Assembly: GCA_963402885.1 (NCBI GenBank)
Contig: OY727102.1
Span: 1,612,001 to 1,676,000 of the forward strand
Reading direction: 5' to 3'
Length of the DNA stretch: 64,000 nt
DNA from: Antedon bifida
Lineage: Eukaryota > Echinodermata > Crinoidea > Comatulida > Antedonidae
The position numbers were made by a program, and so were the translations under genes. Shown one piece after another: positions 13,353 to 27,234 of the stretch (within the stretch, counting starts at the first letter, position 1; every line of letters begins with the position of its first letter). Below the pieces are notes generated by a model. That model was not told the DNA's origin. It did not search any database and was given only the letters and a program-made list of their open reading frames with translations.

Positions 13353-14854
13353 TGTATCCTATCTATAATAGTTTCCTATATAAATCTTGAAATAATTTCA
13401 TTTGGATCCTAATAATTATCATAGAAGAAAAAGCAAACTAAATGTTTGCGAAACGTTGTAAGTACCAACTTTAGTACTTTCGATCTATTGGATCAACAAA
13501 AAAGAAAAATTCTCTTCTATAATTTCCTCTTTGTTTCATCATTTTGGGGACATTTTTTGATAGCATCATAAACTACAACTGAAAATTTCTGTCTAGCGCC
13601 CTCTACATCCTCCGTCTATCATCCGTCCGTAAGAATACAATCCGAAGACTGTTGCATAAGGACACTACATGCATCTCCCTAAGGATGATATCCCATCTGA
13701 ACACACATCAACATTCTAACATTAACTTTATAGTGCGAGGACCAACGAGGAACAATAGGAATTTATTCTGAAACCTTTTTCCAGTGATTTTGTTACTCAT
13801 TCAATAGCGTATAATTTGTAATGGATTTTTTTTCTTGGGTAGAAATTATGTTGAAAAACGATATGTGAATATATGCGCATTATTAGCATTTTGCAAGCTA
13901 ACGTTCGTAGAATAGCCACGTTGTGTAACAAAATAAATAGGTAAGTTTTATTTTTTAATTGTGAATTCTAACTAGACATTTGCCTGTTTGGGATGGGGGA
14001 AGTGGTGGGCGGCGAACGTTTCTCCGACTACTGGTACCCAACGTCACTATTGAGTAGTATTTAATTGTCAAGTCAAATGCTTCTTAAAGACCGTGTCGTA
14101 ATCGTACTGGTTATACACCCGATTATACATGATCATGATAACATTAATTATAACCTCTTTATCCATCATCTTATCTACATTATCCGATTCCTTCATAATT
14201 GAAGTATCACTGTAGGCCTAATGGGATAATCTATATAAATAGAATGCATTTATGGATTTTGTAATGAACTCATTAAGTTAACAGATTGTGTGCTTGTACC
14301 GGTATAACAATAGACAATGATGTCTTATTCTTGTTATATATAGTAACTAATTATACTGTACTGTATATTGTATTGAATGACGTATATCACACCACCCACG
14401 ACTCATCCATCTCAACAATCCACACCGCACTTTTGTTTCAATGAAAATGTGCATCCGTATTTTTATTAAGCTGTGTTGTGATGTAATGTCTTAAAGTACA
14501 TTGCATGATTATTGATTATAGCCACACCATTTGTATGCTATTTTAAGATGTTTAACATCACCGATTATTAAAATAATCACAAAGCATCAATTGGGCCTAT
14601 AGCATCGTCGTTATATCGCGTTCTACATTAAGTCAAATAAGTATGTTATATTCATTTGATACATACTTAATGCTGTTCCGTTGAGAAGTACAATGATACA
14701 AAAATAATAATTAGGCTATTAGTGTTAAGGTCTGTGATCTTGGGGCGATACCTGTGAAACACAAGTGACTGTATCGCTGCGGTATTCCTATGATATTGAA
14801 CACAATACAGTATTATAATTATAAGATTTAGTATACTTTAGTTAATTCATATTA

Positions 14855-15000
14855 GTCTTTGGTCTTCCCGGGCCAGCTACAGTGATTAAGTTCACTTAGG
14901 TTGAACCTGGTCTCCCCAATTTCATTTTGTTATTGTTTATTTATATTTATTGTTGTTATGCATATACTGAAATAGACCGCATAAATAATGAAATGAAATC
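14855..15000 (+). repeat. LINE-like 3' tail
   Basis: CTTCCCGGGCCAGCTACAGT and GAACCTGGTCTCCCCAATTT are followed by a T-rich stretch and GCATAAATAATGAAATGAAA. This GC-rich block with a simple tail resembles a retrotransposon 3' end. The class is inferred. Confidence 0.4.
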
Positions 15001-15354
15001 ACAAAAATGATGAAACTTTAGAAGAAATGCTTAATTGATATTAGAATACCGATTGGACACACAACCGAGCTAACTGAAAGACATTAATGAAACTATAATC
15101 CGTCAAATAACTTGACATTTGAAAACTGGACACACACTGGCCGTAATTATTCAACGACCAAGCAAGTCGCAATTGAACTAAACATGTTGTTTTGCTTAAG
15201 ATAACAAAACTAGTATCCTTTTTACCGATTTCGACAGATGACATTTGCAATTCTAGATTATTACTAATGCTTTACATTCAGTCGGATTATGCCTAAGATT
15301 GTGTTCGCTTCCCTATTCGCTAAAACATACGGGAACAATAATTCCACGTCTTAT

Positions 15355-15500
15355 GAAAGTTGTTTCCCACTCCTAGGAAATAACGCAATAACGTACGTGC
15401 AACGCAAATAAAAATGACGAATCACGATGCGGTGGATGATGATCTATCACGTCATGATTGGTCAGATTGATTGCGTTGTCCCTAAAGGGAACACAGCTAT
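15355..15500. mobile_element. Family B MITE, degenerate copy
   Basis: Ends GTTGTTTCCCACTCCTAGG and CCCTAAAGGGAACACAGCT mirror each other weakly. The interior has AACGCAATAACGTACGTGCA and CATGATTGGTCAGATTGATT, as in better copies at 16308 and 19597. Confidence 0.65.
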
Positions 15501-15794
15501 ATTTATCTGACCATGGAGCTAATTGTATAGATACATGGTCAGATTAAATGTGTATAAACTCATGGAATTGAATACATAAATATAATATTTCAGACGGTTA
15601 AAAAAAATGAATGTTTTAATTGAATTGAAGCGCTTTCCAAATGAGGCGTTAAGCCGTTGGTGCTGTCGTGTAGCTAGGATGGCCCACGCAGCTCCATGAT
15701 TAATTTCAAACTTCCATAAGATAATAGTAAAGATCTCAAATATACTAAAATATTATCTATTATGATAAATATACAAAATCCAATTAAAATATAT

Positions 15795-15912
15795 ACTGGG
15801 ACTGCAAGTTGCATCTGTTATAGGTCGAGTGGGGCCGCACAAGTTGCATCGTTTACAGGTCGAGTGGGGCCGCACAAGTTGCATCGTTTACAGGTCGAGT
15901 ACATGCAGACAA
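15795..15912. repeat. Three-copy tandem repeat, about 39-bp unit
   Basis: CAAGTTGCATCGTTTACAGG plus TCGAGTGGGGCCGCA repeats three times, the second and third units nearly identical. No coding content. Confidence 0.85.
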
Positions 15913-16307
15913 TAGCCTGCAAGTAATAGTTCCCATGAGCATCAACACATTAAATGAATTTTTATTAGTTTTACCTATGCTATTTTAATCATGATAAGCA
16001 TAATAATTTCATTTGAATTACATGAAGAATAAAAATGCGCGTGTACCGCCATGGTTCACTGGCTTTTAGGTCTGCGCTAATGATGCTGTCAGTAGCCTAT
16101 AAGGTGGTAATATTTTGGTCACATGATAAATATACCTTTTTAGTGAGAATGTTTTTATTAGAAGATAGAACATTTACATTTAAATGTTCTGTGGTTTTCG
16201 CTGGTGAAAATATCATATTATTATAAAAATCAGGTACGTTTCACACGGTGTCAATACGGTATGCATGCGAGTGATCTATTTCAAGGAAGTGTTTCCCCTT
16301 ACTTTAA

Positions 16308-16466
16308 TAAACCTTGGTTCCCACTAGGACGCTGCGCAAGGACGTAATTAGCGCGAGGCAAGTCAGTTGACCAATCACAAGCAATGGTTTATTCGTATTG
16401 TTATTGGTCAATACATTTGCGTTGCCCTTACATTCTTGCGCTGCGTCTTAGTGGGAACCAAGCTTT
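16308..16466. mobile_element. Family B MITE, full-length copy
   Basis: Left end ACCTTGGTTCCCACTAGGAC and right end GTCTTAGTGGGAACCAAGCT are inverted repeats about 30 bases long that continue inward as GCTGCGCAAGGACGTAA and TTCTTGCGCTGCG. Internal TTGACCAATCACAAGC and TTATTGGTCAATA are also inverted. About 159 bp, non-coding: a classic non-autonomous DNA transposon. Confidence 0.9.
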
Positions 16467-17599
16467 AATCCACACGCGTACAAATAATTTTTTATCGATT
16501 GAAAAACAAGTTCACATGATACTATACTTTTTTAACCATCGACATAATAACTGATTACATTTTTAATCTGATTATCAAACGCATCATGCCTTACGGGATA
16601 AATCCAATTGATATAAGAAGTAATTAGTTCTGTCATGTCAATTGGCAAAGTTTCCCACATTTTCAGTGATGAATAACATTGAATTAATTCAGTTTTAGGA
16701 CAGTTAATTTAAGCGTTCTACACATGATCAAAAAGATGATTATTATCAAAGATCTATAAACTATACTCTGCATAGTAATCTTACGGGATATATAAATATC
16801 TGTCTATTACCAAAAGTTCGTTCAAATTTAAAAGTTCATTTGGAATGTCTAGAACAAAAAAAAAACAGTTAGGATAAGATCTTAAACATTTGTCATTTAT
16901 TAGAAGAGATAATTCACAGTTATTGTTTTTAAATGTTGGATAATGAAATAGGTTATATTTTGTATGTATTAAACGTTACTTTTTATGTGATCAGCTAAAA
17001 AAAGGCTAAAAATGTGATATTAATATTATATAACAAACTGATACTCGTAAACTTCGTAGTTTTTTTTAAATTCAAGACACAAAATTGCCTATTGAAGTAT
17101 GTAGTACTTTTGATAATTATATACATTCCCTTTCATTCATTCTCCTAACACCTGACCATTACAATATTTATTCCAAACTGGTCATATTTCCCCATTTTTT
17201 GCCTTTTTGTTCTCCATTCATATTAATTTAAAATTATAATTATATTAGTGATTTTAGTAGAGGTTTACATTATTGCATGCAGCATACCGTTAGCGTGGTG
17301 AAATCTTCAACGTAATGTATTAATAATTATATAATCTTTATGTAAATTATCTATAGTATTTTTGGCATTACTCGGACTCTCGAGGGATTAGTCAAACCAG
17401 CATATTTCCATACGACTCTAGTAACAGATTTGCTGTCACGTAGTTACAATGCTTACACAGGCCATTACATGTTATTGCTATTTTTATCCTTCTAAAACAA
17501 CACTCCTAATCCAAAGAGTGATAATCTAAATTGACTAATGTACCCGTTTTGTTTAATATTTCAATTAATTTATTTTGTACATATATTTAATACATATAG

Positions 17600-17775
17600 T
17601 TAATTGTAATTGTCTATTTACTATATTCTGTACCTATTTCATCCTTAATGGCCACAATGGAAATAAGTTTGACCATTGGTTACTTTTTTGTGCTACCCTG
17701 ATTTCATACCTGTACTGTTTTTAATGTTAAATTGTTTTGAATTCTATTAAAAAAAGAAATAAAAAAAAGAAAATT
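17600..17775 (+). repeat. LINE-like 3' tail
   Basis: GGCCACAATGGAAATAAGTT within CTATATTCTGTACCTATTTC and an A-rich end AAAAAAGAAATAAAAAAAAG. It recalls the GGACCACAATGCAAAACAAA tail at 727 and 42840 but is more diverged. Confidence 0.4.
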
Positions 17776-18479
17776 AATATTTTTCTGATCTAAAATAAAC
17801 AATGTAGCACAACTAGCTTGATATAGGAGCTGTTCAAATCCCCGAGATTTACAATGTCAAAATAATGATAAACAAAATAAATACACGTGCAATTATGATT
17901 GATTATTACATTTAACCTGTGATTTCATTACTCTCGTATGAAAATGTTTTCCTTCAAACCAATAATTAATTAATTTATGTGAATACGGTTGCTTTTAGTC
18001 ATTTACAGTATATAATTAGTACATGCTTGTAATCACTATGTACTAAGATAGAAAAACGTTATCACACGCTGCGTCAATTTTTCCATATTATAATTACACA
18101 CTAATGTTTTTTTTTCACATTTTTGATTTACATTGTGAAATTAATATCTTAAGAAAATATTATAATTTCAATGTATCATTGCATTACGGTACCGACGCTT
18201 CTCAATTTCATTAAACGTGATTATAATATTGTTATATCATAAAAACGCAGCATGTCAAACACATTAGCAAACTGTAGCGATGAGCACTGCATCGTCGCAT
18301 ATTGGAGATGTTACTTAGCTCACATCACGTCTGAACTTAGCCTTCACTTTTTATTGCATCCCACGAGATTTCGAGATTTTGACATTTCAGTGCATTTATG
18401 TTCATTAATATGCATATGCAAATCACAATAATGCGCATGGCTTTTCAGATTAAAAGAATTTGAAAGGATTATGATACAG

Positions 18480-19135
18480 AACTAATTATGACAACATGAT
18501 GATAAAGAAAATGATGACATGACGATGATACAATAATCATGATGATGATGAGAACAGGAATAATCATGATGAAATTAATATAATAAGAATGAGGACAAAC
18601 AATGTTTGATAATTCTGAGTTCTAGATGATGAAAATCATGATGATGATGATGATGATTGACGATGATGATGAAGTTGTTGAAGATATTGATGATAATAGT
18701 GAGTATGATGGGAATGATGGAAATGATGATGGTGATTGACGATGATGTTAAAGTTGATGAAAATATTGATGATAATAGTGAGTATGATAGAAATTATGGA
18801 CATGATGATGGTGATTGAAGATGATGATGAAGTTGATGAAAATATTGATGATAATAGTGAGTATGATAGAAATGATGGACATGATGATGGTGATTGGCGA
18901 TGATGATGAAGTTGTTGAAAATATTGATGATAATAGTGAGTATGATGGGAATGATGGACATGATGATGGTGAGATTGACGATGATGATGAAGTGGTTTGA
19001 AAATATTGATGATAATGATGGGAATGATGATGGTAAGGGAGTTGATGATGTTGACAATGATGCTGGAAATGTCGTGATTTAATATCGTAAATTAGATCAA
19101 GGAATATGATATTGATGAAGACGATGATGATACTT
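18480..19135. repeat. GAT/ATGATG microsatellite-minisatellite
   Basis: Long runs of GATGATGATGAT with interspersed GAAAATATTGATGATAATAG, the latter recurring about every 75 bases, for example near 18759, 18837 and 18916. Open frames of Met/Ile/Asp or His/Ser on both strands are artefacts of the repeat. Confidence 0.9.
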
Positions 19136-19483
19136 TAATGGTTACGATAAAAATTAAGAAATTGATCCAGTATTTTTCCTATTTTGGACGTAAAAAATTG
19201 ATATTATTATTGTTATTCCTAATATAATATTAAATGCATGTTTATTTTCATTTGTAAACCAATTTGATTGGAATCACGGAGGTTTTTAATTACAGTGCTG
19301 CTTACATTCTAAACCAACTAATTGAAAAAAAAACAATTACTATCTACGTATACAATGCTTGTGTTTTTAGTAGACATAAATTACTGAATTTGATAAATCA
19401 ATAAAACATTTGGATAACTGTTACAAAAGCACATAATGAGTGACGAAGAGCCCAGCAGCTCGCACGTGAAATTGCTTATTAAT

Positions 19484-19809
19484 AAAGCGTGGTTCTCACT
19501 AGAGACGCGACGTAAAGACGTACGCGCAACGCGAGCGTGTTGACCAATGACAAGCCACTGTTCGAATAAGCCATCGCTTGTGATTGGTCAAATCACTAAA
19601 GCTTGGTTCCCACTAGGACGCAACGCAAAGACGTAAACGCAACGCAAACGAATTGACCAATGACAAGCGACAGTTCGGATAATCCATCACTTGTGATTGG
19701 TCAAGTTACAAACGTTGTGCTTACGTCCTTGCGTTGCGTCCTAGTGGGAACCAAGCTTTACGTTGCGTTACGTCCTTGCGTTGCGTCGCTAGTGGGAACC
19801 AAGCTTTAG
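19484..19809. mobile_element. Family B MITE interrupted by a second family B copy
   Basis: The outer copy starts AAAGCGTGGTTCTCACTAGA at 19484 and runs to 19596; its right end resumes at 19760 (CGTTGCGTTACGTCCTTGCG) and finishes GTGGGAACCAAGCTTTA at 19808. Between them sits a complete inner copy. Both halves carry family text, so the outer element was split by insertion of its own kind. Confidence 0.88.
19597..19759. mobile_element. Family B MITE, inner nested copy
   Basis: Near-perfect ends: AAGCTTGGTTCCCACTAGGA and TCCTAGTGGGAACCAAGCTT, extended inward by CGCAACGCAAAGACGTAA against TTACGTCCTTGCGTTGCG. Internal TTGACCAATGACAAGC and CTTGTGATTGGTCAA also mirror each other. TAA on the left and TTA on the right may mark a short target duplication or element ends. 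Its good preservation suggests recent activity. Confidence 0.92.
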
Positions 19810-20157
19810 GCATACAACATGTTTTCTTTTTATTCATATACACTACGTCTAAAACTACAATAAATATTTGATTTTTTGCAATGCGCATAATAGCAATAAA
19901 ACACATTCTGTGATTAACTAAGACATGACAATCTTACACATGTGTATGTCCAGATTGTACAGCATAAGACAGAAGCTGCTGCAGGGTAATGTTCATCATT
20001 GTGAGAAGCAAATGTCATAAGTTAATAGTAAGTTTGAAATTAATAGGAGACACAAACATTGCTTAGATTGTAATAATGTCATTGACAAGTAAAACACGTC
20101 GATGTTTGTCTTCAAAAATGATATCAGCTAATTTGAATAAATCGATTTAGGCCTACT

Positions 20158-20458
20158 CTTTAAACCTGGTTCCGGTTAGGACGCAACACAGGGACGCTCG
20201 CGCGAAGAAACGCAGTTAATTCGACCAATCAGAAGGAAGCATTTCTTTTAAATTAATATGTTTTTCTCTTATTTTAATACAGTAATCAACAGTTTTTTAT
20301 ACACCAAATTAACAGGGCAAAATCACTGAAAGTTAAAGCTAGGCTGCTCAGAAATAGAACGCATGCATATTTTAACATGATTCATGGTCAAATTACTCGC
20401 GTTGCGCTTTAAATATTATGCGTTGCATTAGAGTATGTAGGCATAGAAATCAGGTTTA
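20158..20458. mobile_element. Family B MITE, degenerate and enlarged
   Basis: Left end AAACCTGGTTCCGGTTAGGA with GACGCAACACAGGGACG and TCGACCAATCAGAAGG; right side ATGGTCAAATTACTCGCGTT, GCGTTGCATTAG and AATCAGGTTTAAA. The middle carries about 140 bases of unrelated AT-rich DNA, probably a later insertion. Confidence 0.55.
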
Positions 20459-21904
20459 AATCTATACATTAGAACTCAATGCCATGCCACGGTCTGTATG
20501 CATTAGTAGAAGTGTTGTCGGTATTGGTTATTGTTGACGATTTAATGATAATTAATCAGTTTACAGAAATCAAAGCAGAATTATAAGAATGTCCCGGATG
20601 TTACAAATCACTCAATGCGTTTTACCTTGTTGCGTTTTCACCTGCTCGGTGTCACGTGGTTATACATCAAAACAAGCCAACAAAGCCGATACGTTAATAA
20701 AGACAAGCCTATTGCAACAGAAAGACAACTTGATGCATTATAAAAAGCAGAAACGACGATTGATATTACTATAATGACATATGATAATGACACTTAGCTC
20801 GTGTTAACAACAACATTTGCCTTCTTTCTTTTGTTTTGGTTTTTCCATCATTACTAAAACAGCCTTATTCACATAAACATTCTTGATTATAATATACTAT
20901 AGAATAATTAATATCTCTTACTTTAATTTACAGTGTTATATCATAATTACGATTATCCATTGCGTGGATACGTCTTCTAGTCGTGAAAACAATTTCGTTT
21001 CATGTATATTATTAGGACATTATTAGGCCTAAGCTCTTTGAGATACAACGCATAAACTATTTGCTACATATCATTTTATCATATTTTGAATTTTGCTTTG
21101 TGTAATGAATGAATGAATAAAATACTGAAATTAAATTAATTTAAAAAAATAAGCAAATCTATTTATATGTATTTATAATATATTTTGGTATTGACAATAC
21201 AATTGTAATTACACGTAGTTATCGTTTGACGTACGTAGAGACAGGAACTGTACTGTAGGCTAAATCTTGGGCAATAAATCAAGTCATAATTATTCGATAC
21301 TATATCGGTAAACTATCATTGCAACTCAGTGATGAAAACAGATGACTACTGATGCTAATATTGTTTACCGTTGGGGGTTCCGAGGAATTATTGATGACTA
21401 ACCAATACAATACAATGTGTAATGCTCTTTCAACATTAATCAAACAGCGAGGTTTGCCGAAGAAATGTAATATAAAAGACTGCTTTGATAGTAACAGGAA
21501 TGAGGTGGATAGAAAACTATACGATTTGTTTTGGCCATGAGACCAAACTAGAATGGAAATATACTTAGATGATGTAATATAATTTATAATTTTCGTTGTG
21601 GTAGATGTTGTATCAATGGGGCGTTTCTTAGAAATGTGACATTATAGGACTAGATGCTGCTTAGATATAAAATGGAGTGTATAAGCATGTTTGATTCGAG
21701 AATTGTTTTTTAACAAAAGCAGTAGGCAAGTTAAGCTATGAACCATGTAGGATTATACTGTAGGCTATTGTATACATTGCAGTTAACTTACTAGTACAGG
21801 TTCTATACTTGTAGTACAACAAGTAGTTGTGTTAAGAACATGTTGTTTCTTTGCTATTTAAGAATATTTGTATTTGTTATCTATAGCTGAGGCGCCTTGA
21901 AGCT

Positions 21905-22070
21905 AAAGCTCTGTCTACACTATCAAACTAGTTCGACAAAAAAAAGTGTGATGTGCCCAAATATGGTAATGATATTTCCAAATATGATAGTGATATGACA
22001 TCATCATGTCCATATATGGGTACATCACATTTTGTTGTCACAAAGTTTTATAGTGTAGACGAGGCTTAAG
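21905..22070. mobile_element. Family A MITE, copy 3
   Basis: Left end AGCTCTGTCTACACTATCAA and right end TTTTATAGTGTAGACGAGGC. The interior is in the opposite orientation to copy 1: TATGATAGTGATATGACATC, then ATCATGTCCATATATGGGTA. Confidence 0.88.
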
Positions 22071-22235
22071 GTGGTTTCACCTTGAAAGGCGCCTCTGTGT
22101 CAAATATTGAATAAAATAATTCATATTGCAACTAAACACTATGTCTAAACATGTAGTCCGGGTTAACGGTTTGGTACTTAGTTATGTACAGAAATGTGGA
22201 GATCTGAATAACTACCAAATGCAGACCTACTGCAG

Positions 22236-22320
22236 TACTCTAGAGATCCTACACACAAACACTAGGCCTCTGCTGCCGTCTGGAGATCCTACACACAAAC
22301 ACTGGGCCTCTGCTGCCATA
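22236..22320. repeat. 41-bp tandem duplication
   Basis: GGAGATCCTACACACAAACA followed by CTGGGCCTCTGCTGCC occurs twice with two or three changes. No function seen. Confidence 0.85.
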
Positions 22321-24224
22321 CTTAGAGTTGGTCTATAAACATGTGTAGAACCTTTATGTAATTACTGCAAAACCATTATCTATCTATAAAGCTGCTGTTT
22401 CAATTGTCATAATATTATTTCCAAAGTGCTTTTATTAAATCGGAATACTGTACGGAATAGAATGTTAACTAGTGAGCTAATTGCTTTGCACATTGAGTAG
22501 GAATTACCTTTCACAAATCCTGCTGTCTTTCTTCTTTCTACTAATGTTTTAAGATTGCTTGTAATTTTTTATTAAAGTGGCGCCATGAACCGATTACGTC
22601 ATTATTAGCTAATAGAGAACACTTAGTTCAAACTAGCATTTACTATTATACGTAAATATACAAGTGTTTTCATGAAATTATTTACTATTATTGTAATTTT
22701 GTGATTGGAAGCACTGTTTTAAAAAGTCATTAATGATACAAATTAATTCATAACAGCACATTGGGGATAACCTATAATTGCGACACGGGTTTGGGTTTGG
22801 GTTTGAGTACCTAATCGTATTTCTAAATGTATGATGATCTAGCAGCATATAAGCCTAATTGCAATATTTAAAGGTGTGTAACCAGAAGACAACACAAAAT
22901 GCCACAGGCATATTAGTCACGCACGCTGTTGTCCGAGAAGATTCAATTCAGCGCTCGCAACTGCGCTAAACGTGAACACGTTTAATCGTATTTAGAAAGC
23001 GAATAGATTGGTATACTCATAGTATCAATTAAGCAAACTGCGCGAATACGAGAGAGGGTGGTGTTATAGTCCAATTATGTGCAGCCGTATTGTCGATCTT
23101 TCTATTGAATGCAAGCTATGTGTTTTACTACAGTTTGTGCAGATGGCAGTCGAGAAGATGGAAATAACCAAGTGTAAAATACTTCTCAGAAAGCGCTGCA
23201 CTGGAACTAATAACATTATTTTAATTAGGCCTATAGAGGAAAATCATTATTTTCAAATAACAAACACACCGGTTCAGTGCTTGTAACTAACCTCACATTT
23301 TACTTTGCAGCTCTTATCCTGACTTGCCCGAAGTGTCTCTGCTTTTTTATGTTAGTCCACCACTTGGCGTTTCGATTTTTGCCTTATATCCGAGTTTACA
23401 AACTCAATTAGTATATGTATGAAACGCCATATGTGCCAAAATATTTATCTTTTTACTAATTATTGAGTCAAAATTCTGTCTGGTAGAATCTAGGCTACTC
23501 TCATCCATGATATACCAGTAAATACTACCTACAATCTCATCTCTATCTATCTTTTTTTTGTCTTCCTCGACCTCGGTTTCTTGGAGTCAATTCCGTAATA
23601 AGTTTTGTCAATCAATCCATTAAAACTACATCATCAAACATCATTCAGTTTATTGTTGGGAGACAATACTTTATTTATTTATTTATTTATTCCGGTATAT
23701 AAAAAACATTACAAAAAGCAGAACAAAACTGAAATTATTGTAGTACATATAATAAAAAGTTACATTACAGAACAAAAATACAAAAAAATGTACAGTATGT
23801 ATAAAAAAATAAATACTTTGAACAGTATCTCTTTCGACGTATTGATATTTTGTCATATTATATTTATGATATATGTATTATCAACGTTCAAGGACTCCAT
23901 ACAGTGTTGACAGTTTCAGTTTATGAATTGATTTACAAACTATAATAAAAAATATCATTTTGATGTAATTTCATTCCATAAGTTATATAATAACTTATTA
24001 GACTCAGTACAATAATAATAAAATACAATAAATCGATAGGTAAATGGACAAGAGTATGAATGTGAAATTTATTTATTATTTTTTAATCATCTTTTCCAAG
24101 TTCATGAACGTTGTCTGTCGTTGATAATGTTTTGTTATCAACAGAACAAGATTGAGCACAATATATAAAGGCTGTACGGTGCGATAGTGAAGCATTCATA
24201 TCATTACCTTGAACTGTACTTGAC

Positions 24225-24545
24225 TCACGTTTGTAATGAAATATATAAATCAATTTTAGGTGATTTTTTGTTGTTGATATATTACATTGCTAGATTTTCT
24301 TCTAAGGTAATAATAATTTACTACAGTATTCTACATAGCCTTCCTTTCAGACACCCATATTCAATATAATGGCAAACAACCCCAGTTTTGGTGTTTTTTG
24401 TTGTTGATATATTAAATTGCTAGATTTTCTTCTAGGGTACCGTAATAATAATTCACTAATCGAAGTTTGTTAAAAAATATGTTATAATTATTTTCTACAT
24501 AACCTTTCCTTTCAGACACCCATATTCAATACAATGGCAAGGCAA
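24225..24545. repeat. Direct duplication, about 150-bp unit
   Basis: Both copies contain TTTTTTGTTGTTGATATATT, GCTAGATTTTCTTCTA, CCTTTCAGACACCCATATTC and AATGGCAA. The second copy has an extra segment near 24450. No open frame crosses either copy. Confidence 0.8.
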
Positions 24546-24764
24546 ACCCCACATTTAAGGAACACCCCTATTAAGGGAATACTTTGTTCGGTTCAAAATG
24601 TGTCTAGTTAGTTAAACAATAAAACGTTATTGCTATTTTTTATTCTAATGGCAATATCGAAAACGGTTCTATCGTATGGTATGTTGCTGATGAAAATGAT
24701 GTTAGTATTAAACCGATTCTCTGTACATTTTGCATTACCTGTTCAATATCATGGCCAAATTATG

Positions 24765-24890
24765 TAATACAGTGTCACACATGTATCACAAGTGACGACT
24801 GTATTATATTAAGGGTAAGCAAGATTATTATGGACAGTGATACAGGCATCACATGTGATACATATGAGACGCTGATAACTGGACAAAAAT
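24765..24890. repeat. Family C dispersed repeat
   Basis: AATACAGTGTCACACATGTA on the left and ATACAGGCATCACATGTGAT with ACATATGAGACGCTG on the right. It shares the CACATGTG and ATACAG words of the family. Confidence 0.45.
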
Positions 24891-26089
24891 GCTGACAATA
24901 ACGACTTTCCACTTTACGGATCACTATCACTCGATAGACGCGTAGCCGCGTGGCGCGTCTTAAAAACGAAAATTCGGCTAAACACCATTGGTGACGCAAT
25001 TCACAGTGTGATGGTAAATAATGGATAACGAAAACGTGCATTAGAAATGTAAAATAAATATTGACTATGTTTTGCTGATTAGCTTGAGAGCGATGGCAAT
25101 ATGTAAAATAATATATGAAAATAAATAAAAGCTAAATGTCAATAATCAACTATAACCTTTGATTAAATCTTGAGATTTAAATTTATACTATGAGTAGCTG
25201 AAATGGCGAGGCGTTGATGGTACAGTACTTGAATACTGCCTAGAAGCTAATTGTATACTTAATTGAATCCCTAGTGATTTGCTGGTCGAACATGAAAACT
25301 TCCGGTTTACCGATATTTATGGAGATCGTATATTACGGTACGTAAATGAAACTTCCGATAATCAATGTTTGTTAGATGTGTACATAGATTAGGGTGCTTC
25401 TGTCTGTGCTTTACATTCTTGCTTTTCTCTAAGTATTCGCACTTGCCCTGGCCACTTATCTTAAAACTTGGCATATTCTTTCAGACTGTTACTTTATCGT
25501 TTATCGTAGATTTTTTTATTCTCCAGAACCAAGCAGAGAAACATCAGCCCCTCTTGCTACACCCTTCTTTAAAATCTACACGCCCCCATTGTGCCATGGC
25601 GTAATAGAAGACAGCAAGATGATAATGTTTATTTTTTAGATTTTCATGAACACATAAGTATTATTATAGGCCTAAGGGCATCGACATGCACAACCTACCC
25701 AATCTAATCATTGTTCACTATGATCTAACACATTGTTGCTTTTACATTGTTAGTTCAGAAAGCATTGTAACTCTAATCTAATACAGGCGAATATCAGCAA
25801 TTTATATGAGTTTGGGTATGATTTGAAAACATTAAAATCTCGTAATAATCAAATAACCTCTGCGCATTTAATTAAATCTAATCGAATTCCATAGACATTG
25901 ATTGACCAATCAGAGGTGATGATAACATTCTCAATCGCATTTGGCAATTCCATGTCTGATATGTGGGCTTTGCAATGCTATGCGATGTTGAGTAGCATAA
26001 AAGCAATTAGATAGAGCTTTTATGCTAAAAATTCGAATAACCATTAAATAGTACATTGCCTAGTGATATTCTTTGAACACGTCACATGG

Positions 26090-26237
26090 CGTGATTTCCA
26101 CGCACGCGCGTGGGCGCACCGCAACGACATTAACGCAACACAAATATTTTGACCAATCACGACACAATGGTCACTTGCGATTGGTCAGCTCACTTGCTCT
26201 GCGCGTACACCATTGTGTTGGGTGGTAACACAGCTTA
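26090..26237. mobile_element. Family B MITE, degenerate copy
   Basis: Core TTTTGACCAATCACGACACA and CACTTGCGATTGGTCAGCTC flanked by CCGCAACGACATTAACGCAA and GGTGGTAACACAGCTTA. The ends have drifted. Confidence 0.6.
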
Positions 26238-27234
26238 ACGGGTAGCTCCGAAATTAAAATTTATATTTAAAAAAAAACGAAACACAAACCTACAAAACAT
26301 TTTAGATGGGGGTGAGGCAGAAAGAACGTCGATGAAGCAACTTTGTAGGCCTATGTAGCCTATATATGACAAATAACTAAAATCGCACTGTTTGTGTAGT
26401 TGCAGAGTCGATACCACAATTGTCGATTATTGTAAGTAATTGATAGTTCTGAATATAGCGCTAAATCAGTAAATATGATGAGACAATGAGGTTTTATCTT
26501 ACTATCAGGATGAGGTAATCAGTAGTCATAATACAAAGTGTCCATCTTGTGTTTGGTTGATGAATTTGGAAGGCCGCCGCCGGCCGCGTATTGGTCGTAA
26601 TGCTGTTTTTTTTACATAATCTCTATACTTTAATAGAATGTTTGAAGTTACCGGCAAACTAACACCATAATCTTACTCTATATCTTAGACATTCATTTTT
26701 TGTTTTATTTGTATTTAAATCTGTTTTGTTTCAGCTTATTTTATCTGTAGGACATGTGACAAATAAGTATACAGTGTATTATGGTCCACAGTAAATCCAA
26801 TCAAATCCTGTATGTGTGTGTCTGCTATTACTCTGGTACACAAACTCATTTTACTATGTAAGCCTACTGTTATATCAATATCATAATATTGTTTGTGTCA
26901 ACACAGTCCTGGACAAAACAAACAAAACGCCGAACTGGATGGGAAATGATGAAATAACTAAATATATAAAACTAATGTAATAATAATTAAGGGGTACAAG
27001 TAAATTTTGGTATTGATATTACATCTAATATCTTCATTACGTGGAAGGCTTCCCCTGTTGAAATATACTATAACATTAAAGAACCAACACATCGTGCTAA
27101 CACGATAAATGTAATGGAATAAGCCATTTTTTCACATAACATTTCGATTTTACTCTTTTACTTTAAATCATTCCTATGATACAGTTGTTCAATGTAACAA
27201 ACATGTGACGATGTATCATTGATGATTTCTTGAA

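Noticed and set aside
13596..13612. CTCF-like word (TAGCGCCCTCTACA)
   Set aside because: It partly fits the core consensus, but a single short match in AT-rich DNA without conservation data is not enough.
18794..19082. Met/Asp-rich and His/Ser-rich frames on both strands
   Set aside because: They are products of the GATGAT repeat, not genes.
20589..20774. 61-residue Cys-containing frame
   Set aside because: It is basic and low in complexity at the end, without neighbours or homology; length is within chance expectation.
21352..21540. 62-residue frame with a hydrophobic start and three Cys
   Set aside because: No signal-peptide character strong enough, no splice partner and no family recognised.
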